Shown one piece after another: positions 1 through 5,952 of a stretch of 11,775 bases of DNA. Source of the DNA: an uncultured Oscillochloris sp. (GTDB lineage: Bacteria > Chloroflexota > Chloroflexia > Chloroflexales > Chloroflexaceae); the NCBI GenBank assembly GCA_903877945.1, contig CAIRFY010000403.1, positions 1-11,775 of the forward strand, given 5' to 3'. The position numbers were made by a program, and so were the translations under genes. The notes beneath the pieces are model-generated. The model had not been told where the DNA came from. It did not search any database and was given only the letters and a program-made list of their open reading frames with translations. Numbering within the stretch: the first letter of the stretch is position 1; every line of letters begins with the position of its first letter.

Positions 1-119
1 CATTCAGCTTTACAGTCTTGCGATGAGGCGATGAGGCGATGAGGCGATGAGGAGATACGGAGCGCCTCACCGCGTCATCGTTTCGTCGCTGAATTGTCAC
101 GCTGGTTTGAACCATGCCT
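1..119 (+). repeat. Fold-back interspersed repeat, copy A (left end cut by window)
   Basis: This copy matches the complete copy at 10069-10199 in the same orientation. Bases 1-29 match 10090-10118 with two mismatches, and bases 90-119 match 10170-10199 at 25 of 30 positions. About 20 bases of its left terminus should lie before the window. The inside holds a tandem GATGAGGC octamer (22-29, 30-37, 38-45 and a partial at 46-52) that is single in the other copy. The inverted arms are decayed here, so it looks like an older or diverged member. It lies just downstream of the PHP gene (minus strand), where it could act as a transcript 3' end, although no T-run is seen. Such short palindromic elements are usually non-coding REP- or MITE-like repeats; which class this belongs to is not determined. 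Confidence 0.75.
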
Positions 120-146
120 AAACCTGAAACCTGAAACCTTGTTTCA
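117..146. repeat. CCTGAAA short tandem repeat and small hairpin at the end of the PHP gene
   Basis: Two exact copies of CCTGAAA (123-129, 130-136) are flanked by the near copy CCTAAA (117-122) and the partial copy at 137-139. The last TGAAAC (132-137) pairs perfectly with GTTTCA (141-146) across a 3-base loop, and the PHP stop codon (TGA, complement of 144-146) falls in that arm. Because TGAAAC also occurs at 125-130, two alternative pairings exist. The stem is only 6 bp and AT-rich, so a terminator role is doubtful. Confidence 0.4.
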
Positions 147-965
147 CACCAGTCGCCGCAACAGTTCGCTCACCAGATCCGCCGGGATCTGCGCCAAAGG
201 TTGACCTGGGTGGTGACTATCATTTCCCCCAGAGACCAACAGCCCGTGACGCTGCGCCTGATCCAGCAAGAATGCCCGCGTCTCCGCATTGTGACTCGGG
301 TAGTAAACCTCAACCCCGTCCAGCCCTACGGCACCCAGGGCTGCAATATCATCGGCGTTGGCGGGTACCGCGTAAATGCCTTTGCTGCGCCCAGGGTGAG
401 CGAGTACCGCCAGGGCGTCCAGGCTGTGGGCCACGGCGATCACCTCGTCTACCCCTGGTGGGCGATAAGCTCCTGGCAACTCGGTCAGCAGGTAGCGCAT
501 CCCGGCCTCTTCATCGCCCTCGCCTGCCACCCGTCCCGGCAGATCATTCTGTGCTGCCAAGGTCGTCGCCACATCGGCGACATTCGGCGCACGCCCGAGA
601 GCCTCCAGTCCCGCCAGTCGAAACCCGCGCCCCGGCAGATCCACCATCAGGAGTCGTGCATCCTCGGCGTTCCGGGCGAACACGGCCGCGCACAGCGTAA
701 GCAGCGCCGGAGCCTGCGGGTCTGCCCCATAGACCAGCGTGTGCCAGAGCTTGCCGCCGTAGGCGCTGTCGATCTCCACGCCGGAGATCACCCGCAGACC
801 GTAGTGAGCTCCCGTTGCCTGAAGCGCTCGCACGTTGGTGGTCGTGTTGTGGTCGGTCGCGGCGATCACCGTCAAACCCCGCGCCGCCGCCGTTGCGGCC
901 AGTTCCTCAGGTATCCACGACGAGTGATGGGGTGTCGCCGTCGTATGGATGTGCAGGTCGATCAT
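144..965 (-). CDS. PHP-domain metal-dependent phosphoesterase
   Basis: A 273-residue soluble protein of the PHP superfamily, near the TrpH/YciV-type phosphoesterases that cleave phosphate from 3',5'-nucleoside bisphosphates or trim short RNA ends. Visible metal-binding motifs in order: DLHIHT at 3-8 (H5, H7), TDHN at 37-40 (D38, H39), GVEID at 62-66 (E64), H75, AHPGR at 189-193 (H190), SHN at 224-226, and GNDSHH at 247-252 (D249, H251). This set matches a complete trinuclear-type PHP site, so it is probably active. No signal peptide or membrane segment is seen, so it is cytoplasmic. The start ATG lies 3 bases past the rhodanese stop, with GGAG about 9 bases upstream inside that gene, so the two are translationally linked and share the act operon transcript or its tail. 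The true substrate is unknown, and nothing in it points to electron transport. Confidence 0.85.
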   Translation of the reverse strand: MIDLHIHTTATPHHSSWIPEELAATAAARGLTVIAATDHNTTTNVRALQATGAHYGLRVISGVEIDSAYGGKLWHTLVYGADPQAPALLTLCAAVFARNAEDARLLMVDLPGRGFRLAGLEALGRAPNVADVATTLAAQNDLPGRVAGEGDEEAGMRYLLTELPGAYRPPGVDEVIAVAHSLDALAVLAHPGRSKGIYAVPANADDIAALGAVGLDGVEVYYPSHNAETRAFLLDQAQRHGLLVSGGNDSHHPGQPLAQIPADLVSELLRRLV

Positions 966-968
966 ACG

Positions 969-1541
969 TTACTTCTCCACCGGGTTCCCCGCCTTCTCCC
1001 AGTCCTGAAAGCCGCCCTCCAGAGCGATCATCGTCGGGTAGCCCTGATCCATAAAGATCTGAGCGCCGCGCTGACCAGAGTCAGGGCGAGCCGAGTCGCC
1101 GTAGGTGATAATCACCGATTCGGCAGGCAGAGCCTTGATCCGCGTATCAAGATCCTTCGTCGTGATCGAAACCGCGCCAGGGATATGCCCCGCTGCGTAG
1201 TCGTTGCCGGAACGCACATCGACAAATATCGCCGTCCTGGCATCCAGGCGAGCGCGAGCGTTCGCCACATTAATCAGTTCAACCTTCGGGCCATTCGGAT
1301 CAACGCTGCCGTGAGCCACCGGTAGGCTCGTGCCAGTCGTCGTTGGCATTTCATTTGCGGCGGGGTGTCCCGTCGGCAATTCAACCGCAGCAGCGGGGAC
1401 AGGGTTAGGCCGATCCCTCATTGTCAAGGCCACCGTCACCAGGGCGATCACCAGGGCCATTGCGCCAAGAATCACCGCCGGCAGCAACCACGGCGGAAGG
1501 TTGCGCCGTGGCCCTGGCGGCGTACCGGTTGGATTGGTCAT
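969..1541 (-). CDS. Membrane-anchored rhodanese-like protein lacking the catalytic cysteine
   Basis: A 190-residue protein. Residues 1-16 are polar and proline-rich, residues 17-40 form one hydrophobic helix, residues 41-85 are a Pro/Thr-rich linker, and residues 86-187 are a rhodanese fold. The fold is recognised from IFVDVRSGNDYAAGHIPGA (105-123), the VIITYG strand (143-148) and LEGGFQDWEKAGNPV (174-188). In active rhodaneses the residue after the VxxY strand is the sulfur-carrying cysteine; here it is Gly148, and the whole protein contains no cysteine. It therefore cannot be a sulfurtransferase by the usual chemistry and is better read as a binding or structural domain, probably held on the outer face of the membrane beside ACIII (orientation inferred). 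The start ATG is preceded by AAGGAAG at good spacing. It lies 94 bases after actG with a strong hairpin between them, and overlaps nearly head-to-tail with the PHP gene. Confidence 0.85.
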   Translation of the reverse strand: MTNPTGTPPGPRRNLPPWLLPAVILGAMALVIALVTVALTMRDRPNPVPAAAVELPTGHPAANEMPTTTGTSLPVAHGSVDPNGPKVELINVANARARLDARTAIFVDVRSGNDYAAGHIPGAVSITTKDLDTRIKALPAESVIITYGDSARPDSGQRGAQIFMDQGYPTMIALEGGFQDWEKAGNPVEK

Positions 1542-1562
1542 GGCTCTTCCTTAAATTGGATT

Positions 1563-1613
1563 ATACGGTACACAGTAATGACCAGCCTCGCTGGTCATTA
1601 CTGTGTACCGTAT
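1563..1613. repeat. Perfect 24-bp stem with 3-base loop between actG and the rhodanese gene
   Basis: Bases 1563-1586 are the exact reverse complement of 1590-1613, leaving CTC (1587-1589) as the loop. No base-pair is broken in 24. It begins 22 bases upstream of the rhodanese start and ends 22 bases after the actG stop. No run of T follows on either strand, so it is not a textbook intrinsic terminator. It could attenuate transcription, protect the 3' end of the act mRNA, be a two-fold operator, or be a very young palindromic repeat. The symmetry is seen directly; the role is inferred. Confidence 0.8.
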
Positions 1614-1635
1614 GACATTGTACAAACTGGTCGTC

Positions 1636-1956
1636 CTACGGCGTCGGGCTAGGATTATCACGCACAGGCAGACCGCGCTCCGCGATCAGCTTCATTGCCT
1701 GATCAATCGGGATATGCACATTCCCCTCAAGGGTATTCCCGTAGGTTGTCAGGAGCGTCGTATCCCGCGTCACATAGTCCTTGTAGGACGCGCCCGTATC
1801 CACCAGCGGGGTCGGCGTAAAGGGCACTCGGCCAGCAAGGATGAAGATCAAGCTGATCATCACAAAGGCTACCAGCAGCGCCGTCATAATGCGTAAGGCG
1901 CTCGGCGGTTGTGCTTGAACCTGAACCTGATCATAGCTGCGTGAACGGTAACTCAT
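1636..1956 (-). CDS. actG: Alternative complex III subunit ActG
   Basis: A 106-residue small subunit of the quinol:electron-acceptor oxidoreductase. A polar N-terminus (1-20) is followed by one transmembrane helix (about 23-41) and a C-terminal domain of about 65 residues outside the membrane. Family members are poorly conserved, so the call rests on size, topology and position at the end of actABCDEF. The ATG at 1956 is chosen because its A is shared with the actF stop (TAATG, one-base overlap) and GGAGG lies 9 bases upstream inside the end of actF; an in-frame ATG 27 bases further up would overlap actF and has no such signal. Translational coupling with actF is likely. No cofactor-binding motif is visible, so the role is presumably structural. 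Confidence 0.85.
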   Translation of the reverse strand: MSYRSRSYDQVQVQAQPPSALRIMTALLVAFVMISLIFILAGRVPFTPTPLVDTGASYKDYVTRDTTLLTTYGNTLEGNVHIPIDQAMKLIAERGLPVRDNPSPTP

Positions 1957-3194
1957 TAGTGATGTCCTCCAACGTGCAGCCATTCCATGTTCGGGTCATT
2001 CAGGGGCAGGAGCGCGGCGCGCTGCAAATTTCCAGCGAACAAGGTCAGCCAGACACCGACCAGACCCACCGGTGCCGCCAGATTCATCCAGCTCACATCA
2101 AGGATGTTCGCGTGGAAGGCGGGCAGAACGATCCAGGACACATCAATGAAGCGCATCACAATGATCAGCGTAGCGATGCTGGCGAGCGAGCTAAGCCTGC
2201 GCTTATTCTTTCGCGAAATCAGCAGGAAGAAAGGCAGGAAGAACTGGCCCACCATCAGGATCGGCACGATAGCGACCCAGCCACCGTGCGTGCGGGTGAT
2301 ATACCACGGTGTTGATTCTGCCACATCGCCCGCCCAGATAATCACATACTGAGCGTACGACATGTAGGTCCACAGCACTGTGAAGGCCGTCATCAGCTTG
2401 CCGATGTCGTGGACAGGCTTGACCGGCACATTCGCCGCGAAGATCTCTGTCTCCCGCACCTGGGTGATGATAATGCTCAGGAAGGACAGAGTCATCAGGC
2501 CCGAACTGACCATGTAGTGAGCGCCGTAGATCGACGAGAACCAGTGGGGGTCAAGCGACATTGTCCAGTCGAAGGCAGCGAACGTCACGCTAATCACAAA
2601 GAGCGCCACGCCGATACCGCTGAGCATACGCATACGCTTAGCGGCAGCCTGATTGCCCGTGCGATCCTGATCCAGCGACCAAGAGCGCAGCATCAGGGCC
2701 AAGCCCGTCCACAGCACAAAGTAGATCACCGCTCGGACGACGTAGAAGGTCGGCGTGAGCCAGGGCACCTTATGCGCGATGCCTGGGTCAAACAGAGGGC
2801 TGCTTGGGTCAGTCACCGCCGGGTTTGCCCACTCATAGAGTGGCTGCACCAAGCCAACGGACTGATATGTGGTGGGGAACGTCGCGAGGGCAATCGGGAT
2901 GAAGAGCAGCCCCATCACCGGGATCACCAGCGCGCCCGCCTCCAGCATACGCCGCACCGTCACACCCCACGCGCCGCCGGTGAGGTGTTGAAGCATCAGG
3001 AAGCCCAGGCAGCCAAGACTCAAGCTCATCGTAAAGTAGAAGCCGAACAGGTACGAGCGAAAGAACTGCTCGGGGCCGACGATAAAGTAGCCCGCCACCA
3101 GCAGCAGAAGGCCGATCGCTGCCGCGACCATGCCGATCGTCTGCAGTCGGCCGAGCTGCGGAACCTTCGTTGGTGCAAAAGAAGTCGTTGCCAT
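1956..3194 (-). CDS. actF: Alternative complex III membrane subunit ActF (NrfD-like)
   Basis: A 412-residue polytopic membrane protein with roughly ten hydrophobic segments (for example about 19-40, 48-68, 85-105, 148-168, 192-209, 227-245, 266-288, 305-327, 336-352 and 372-388). It is a paralogue of ActC in the NrfD/PsrC fold. Family-typical stretches include QHLTGGAW (69-76) and FDWTMSLDPHWFSSIYG (208-224). In ACIII this subunit packs beside ActC in the membrane; proton translocation through it has been proposed in structural work, while the quinol site is placed in ActC. The ATG follows AGAAGG at 8-base spacing. It starts 51 bases after actE with a GC hairpin in the gap, and overlaps actG by one base. 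The C-terminus ends in GGHH, whose codons supply the actG ribosome-binding site. Length is normal for the family. Confidence 0.93.
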   Translation of the reverse strand: MATTSFAPTKVPQLGRLQTIGMVAAAIGLLLLVAGYFIVGPEQFFRSYLFGFYFTMSLSLGCLGFLMLQHLTGGAWGVTVRRMLEAGALVIPVMGLLFIPIALATFPTTYQSVGLVQPLYEWANPAVTDPSSPLFDPGIAHKVPWLTPTFYVVRAVIYFVLWTGLALMLRSWSLDQDRTGNQAAAKRMRMLSGIGVALFVISVTFAAFDWTMSLDPHWFSSIYGAHYMVSSGLMTLSFLSIIITQVRETEIFAANVPVKPVHDIGKLMTAFTVLWTYMSYAQYVIIWAGDVAESTPWYITRTHGGWVAIVPILMVGQFFLPFFLLISRKNKRRLSSLASIATLIIVMRFIDVSWIVLPAFHANILDVSWMNLAAPVGLVGVWLTLFAGNLQRAALLPLNDPNMEWLHVGGHH

Positions 3195-3211
3195 GCGAAG
3201 AGCCTTCTAGT

Positions 3212-3231
3212 GCGCCGGGCACAGCCGGCGC
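3212..3231. other. GC-rich hairpin in the actE-actF gap
   Basis: GCGCCGG (3212-3218) pairs perfectly with CCGGCGC (3225-3231) over a 6-base loop. It fills most of the 51-base gap between actE and actF and ends 17 bases before the actF start. No T-run follows, so an mRNA stability or processing role fits better than termination. The role is inferred. Confidence 0.6.
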
Positions 3232-3245
3232 CGAGCGATCACCTG

Positions 3246-3878
3246 TTATCTACCGAGCTTCGCGCGCTCTGCCGGCGGCACATCGTCCACCGTCGCATTC
3301 TGGCTGAGCTGCAGGGCGCGGATATAGGCCGCTATCGCCCAGCGATCCTCCACCTTGATACGCGAGGCGTAGCTAAACATCGACTGGTAGCCACCCTTGA
3401 CCGGATCGCTACGGTACACCCCATTGGTGATCACGTCGAAGAAGTGGCCGATTGGCACATCGCGCAGGCGCTGCTGGTGGAAGTTAGCGGGCACAATTGA
3501 CGCACGCTCGGCAACGATGCTTTGTCCCATCCCAGCGACACCGTGGCAGACCGAGCAGTAGATCGTGAACTGCTGCTGACCGCGCGCCAGCAGATTCGCA
3601 GTCACCGGGAAGGGCATCACATTACCGACCACCCCGTTCACCTTCGCGGTATACAGGTAGGTATCTGTCTGAACCTGCCCTGCCGCCACAGCACCAGGGA
3701 CATTCGGGCGCGACGAGCGCCCATCGGCGAAGAAGCTACTCGGCTCGTAAGGTTGGTACCGGGGCTGGCTGTACATGTCGGTATGGCATGCGGCCAGAAG
3801 CATTGTTAAGAGGCCGACCCACCCGTAGCGGGCGAGCCGAGCGCGTGTGGCTAGGCGGCGCGAGCGTAGCGTCTGCAT
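3246..3878 (-). CDS. actE: Alternative complex III monoheme cytochrome c lipoprotein ActE
   Basis: A 210-residue lipoprotein of the outer membrane face. The N-terminus is basic (RSRRLATRARLARYG), followed by a hydrophobic stretch and the lipobox LAAC, giving a lipidated Cys31. A single heme c motif, CSVCH, sits at 108-112. The likely distal ligand is Met167 in GYQSMFSYASRI, followed by VEDRWAIAAYIRALQLSQ, which is strongly ActE-like. The subunit carries electrons from the ActA/ActB side of the complex towards the soluble acceptor (auracyanin or cytochrome c, depending on the organism). The ATG at 3878 is chosen because GAGGAAG lies 5 bases upstream, overlapping the actD stop; an in-frame TTG 21 bases further up would overlap actD and has no signal. 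The gap to actD is 10 bases. Confidence 0.93.
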   Translation of the reverse strand: MQTLRSRRLATRARLARYGWVGLLTMLLAACHTDMYSQPRYQPYEPSSFFADGRSSRPNVPGAVAAGQVQTDTYLYTAKVNGVVGNVMPFPVTANLLARGQQQFTIYCSVCHGVAGMGQSIVAERASIVPANFHQQRLRDVPIGHFFDVITNGVYRSDPVKGGYQSMFSYASRIKVEDRWAIAAYIRALQLSQNATVDDVPPAERAKLGR

Positions 3879-3888
3879 CGGAGCTTCC

Positions 3889-4434
3889 TCAGTGCGCAAC
3901 TTCAGAGACCTGGAGCGGGCTCAGCCCACGCAGGAACTGCGATGTCCGCCCACGGTCGAAGAGCGGATCGACCGACTCAATACACAGAAAAAAGGCATCC
4001 TGCGAGGCGCGCTCGAAGCGCGGCACGTTGAACACCGGGTGGTAGGGCATGGGCAGGCCGTTGAGGGCCAGCATACCGAACACGGCACCAAACGCAGCGC
4101 AGAGAATGCCACACTCAAAGGTAATCGGGATCATCGCCGGCCAGTTGGTAATCGCAATCGGTCGTCCGCCGATATTGTACGGGTAGTCGAAGAACTCCCC
4201 GATGGACTGGAAGATGAACCCGCTCGATGCGCCGAGCAGACCGCAGATCAGCACGATCCGTGGCACTCCGGTGTCTTCGGGCATAACCTCCTCGCACACT
4301 TCCTCAATCGGGAAGGGCGAGTAGGCGTCCATCTTGCGGTAGCCTGCAGCTCTGGCCTTCTTCGCAGCTTCAAGCAGCGAGTTCGGGCTGTCGAACTCAG
4401 CCATCACGCCATAGATCTCGTTGGATGCTTGCAT
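3889..4434 (-). CDS. actD: Alternative complex III subunit ActD (DUF3341 family)
   Basis: A 181-residue protein. An N-terminal cytoplasmic domain (1-55) contains the family-typical GVMAEFDSPNSLLEAAKKAR, GYRKMDAYSPFPIEE and PEDTGVPRI. Two transmembrane helices follow (about 58-77 and 100-123), separated by FFDYPYNIGGRP, and then a C-terminal segment with PMPYHPVFNVPRFERAS and FFLCIESVDPLFD. It is a structural subunit of ACIII with no cofactor. The ATG at 4434 is chosen because GGTGAG precedes it at suitable spacing; a GTG three codons upstream lies inside that signal. It starts 54 bases after actC and ends 10 bases before actE, whose ribosome-binding site overlaps the actD stop. Length is normal. 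Confidence 0.92.
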   Translation of the reverse strand: MQASNEIYGVMAEFDSPNSLLEAAKKARAAGYRKMDAYSPFPIEEVCEEVMPEDTGVPRIVLICGLLGASSGFIFQSIGEFFDYPYNIGGRPIAITNWPAMIPITFECGILCAAFGAVFGMLALNGLPMPYHPVFNVPRFERASQDAFFLCIESVDPLFDRGRTSQFLRGLSPLQVSEVAH

Positions 4435-4450
4435 ATCTCTCACCGGTACA

Positions 4451-4474
4451 AGGGCCAGTTAGTCAACTGACCCT
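4451..4474. other. Small imperfect hairpin in the actC-actD gap
   Basis: AGGG-C-CAGTT (4451-4460) faces AACTG-A-CCCT (4465-4474): nine base-pairs with one C/A mismatch and a 4-base loop. It lies in the 54-base gap between the actC stop and the actD start on the minus strand. There is no T-run. A role in mRNA processing or in insulating the two genes is possible but not shown. Confidence 0.45.
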
Positions 4475-4488
4475 CGTGCAGTTTGTGG

Positions 4489-5949
4489 CTAGTCCGCCGC
4501 CGTCGGGCTGTGTGCGTGGTCGTGGTCGTGGCCGTGGTCGTGGCCGCGCGCCGCATTGCGATGCGCCCGCTCTGTCTCCTGATGGAGCAGCATCCGGATC
4601 TCGAAGATATTGATCATCGGGAGTACGCGGATGAAGAGGAACGTCAGGGTGAAGAAGAGGCCAAAGGTACCCAGATAGAGCGACCAGTCCCAGATCGTGG
4701 GTATGTAGATGTCCCACGACGAGGGCAGGAAGTCGCGCTGGAGCGAGATCACGATGATCACATAGCGCTCAAGCCACATACCTACACTCACAATCGCCGA
4801 GATGATCAACAGGGCTGGGATATTCTGGCGCACCCGCCTGAACCAGAGGGGCTGGATGGCGACCGCGTTGCAGAACAGCAGGCCGTAGTATGCCCAGGCG
4901 CTCGGCCCGCTCAGCCGGTTGTAGAGCAGGTACTGCTCGTACTTGCTGCTGCTGTAGAGCGAGGCAAACACCTCCATAAAGTAGCCATAGACCACGAGCA
5001 TACCGGTGGCCAACATCACCTTCGCCATCACGTCAAGGTGCCTGATGGTGATGTAGCTCTGAAAACCATAGAACGACCGCACCGGGATCATCAGCAGCAG
5101 CACCATCGCGAAGCCTGCGAACACCGCGCCAGCTACGAAGTAGGGCGGGAAGACCGTCACCTGCCAGCCAGGTACCTGGGCAACGGCGAAGTCGAGGGAG
5201 ATGATCGAGTGAACCGAAACCACCAGGGGCGTTGAGATGCCGGCGAGGAGCAGTGACGCCATCTCGTAGCGGTGCCAGTGACGTGCCGAGCCACGCCAGC
5301 CCACCGCCGCAAAGCCATAGATGCGCTTCACCAACGGATTCGACGCTCGGTCGCGCAGGGTGGCGAAGTCGGGAATAAGCCCCACCAGCCAGAAGAGCAA
5401 CGACACCGTGGCATAGGTCGAAATCGCGAATACGTCCCAGTCGAGCGGACTGCGGAAGTTCGGCCACATGCCGTGGGTATTCGGGTACGGGAAGAGCCAG
5501 TAGGCGAGCCAGGGCCGTCCGAGGTGAAGGATCGGGTACTGACCAGCGCACGCCACAGCGAAGAGTGTCATCGCCTCAGCGAAGCGGTTGATCGAGTTGC
5601 GCCACCCCTGGTTGAGCAGCAACAGAATGGCCGAGATCAGGGTTCCGGCGTGACCGATACCGATCCACCAGACGAAGTTGATAATATCCATGCCCCAGCC
5701 GACCGGGATATTAATACCCCAGATGCCGACGCCCCTGATGAAGAGCCAGGACACCGATACCAGGAAGACCATGAGCAGCGCGAAGGCGACGCCGAAGCCG
5801 AGAAACCATCCCCTCGGCGTCTTGAGCGGGGCGGTCAGCGGGACATCGCCAATCACGCTACTGATCGACGTGTAGGTCTCACCAGACAGCAGGTACGTCT
5901 CGCCTGTGTCGGGCTGTGATGTGGTGCGGATGGGCTGCGCCTGTGCCAT
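4489..5949 (-). CDS. actC: Alternative complex III quinol-site membrane subunit ActC (NrfD-like)
   Basis: A 486-residue polytopic protein of the NrfD/PsrC family. After a soluble N-terminus (1-46) come about ten transmembrane segments between 47 and 445, then a cytoplasm-side tail. In ACIII structures ActC holds the quinol-oxidising site near the outer face, next to the [3Fe-4S] cluster of ActB. The segment around H142 (PILHLGRPW) and D170/D172 (SPLDWDVFA) corresponds, by my recollection of the family, to the region proposed to bind quinol and take up protons. The tail is unusual: residues 463-480 include GHDHGHDHDHAH, eight His-rich positions encoded by a GTG-GTC-like hexanucleotide tandem (about 4511-4548 on the plus strand). 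The ATG is 3 bases after the actB stop, with GGAAGGA inside the end of actB, so translation is coupled. Length apart from the tail is normal. Confidence 0.94.
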   Translation of the reverse strand: MAQAQPIRTTSQPDTGETYLLSGETYTSISSVIGDVPLTAPLKTPRGWFLGFGVAFALLMVFLVSVSWLFIRGVGIWGINIPVGWGMDIINFVWWIGIGHAGTLISAILLLLNQGWRNSINRFAEAMTLFAVACAGQYPILHLGRPWLAYWLFPYPNTHGMWPNFRSPLDWDVFAISTYATVSLLFWLVGLIPDFATLRDRASNPLVKRIYGFAAVGWRGSARHWHRYEMASLLLAGISTPLVVSVHSIISLDFAVAQVPGWQVTVFPPYFVAGAVFAGFAMVLLLMIPVRSFYGFQSYITIRHLDVMAKVMLATGMLVVYGYFMEVFASLYSSSKYEQYLLYNRLSGPSAWAYYGLLFCNAVAIQPLWFRRVRQNIPALLIISAIVSVGMWLERYVIIVISLQRDFLPSSWDIYIPTIWDWSLYLGTFGLFFTLTFLFIRVLPMINIFEIRMLLHQETERAHRNAARGHDHGHDHDHAHSPTAAD

Positions 5950-5952
5950 CTG

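Noticed and set aside
22..139. GATGAGGC and CCTGAAA tandem units considered as a CRISPR array
   Set aside because: The units are 7-8 bases with no spacers, so they are simple tandem repeats.
201..1325. A 374-codon open frame on the plus strand across the PHP and rhodanese genes
   Set aside because: It spans two recognisable minus-strand genes and their junction, and its product is Arg/His-rich with no family match.
1563..1613. The 24-bp stem as an ordinary intrinsic terminator
   Set aside because: No T-run follows on either strand, and the downstream gene keeps its own good ribosome-binding site, so simple termination is not supported.
2409..3500. A 363-codon plus-strand frame over actF and actE
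   Set aside because: It crosses the actE-actF junction and both genes are certain on the minus strand; its composition is typical of an antisense frame.
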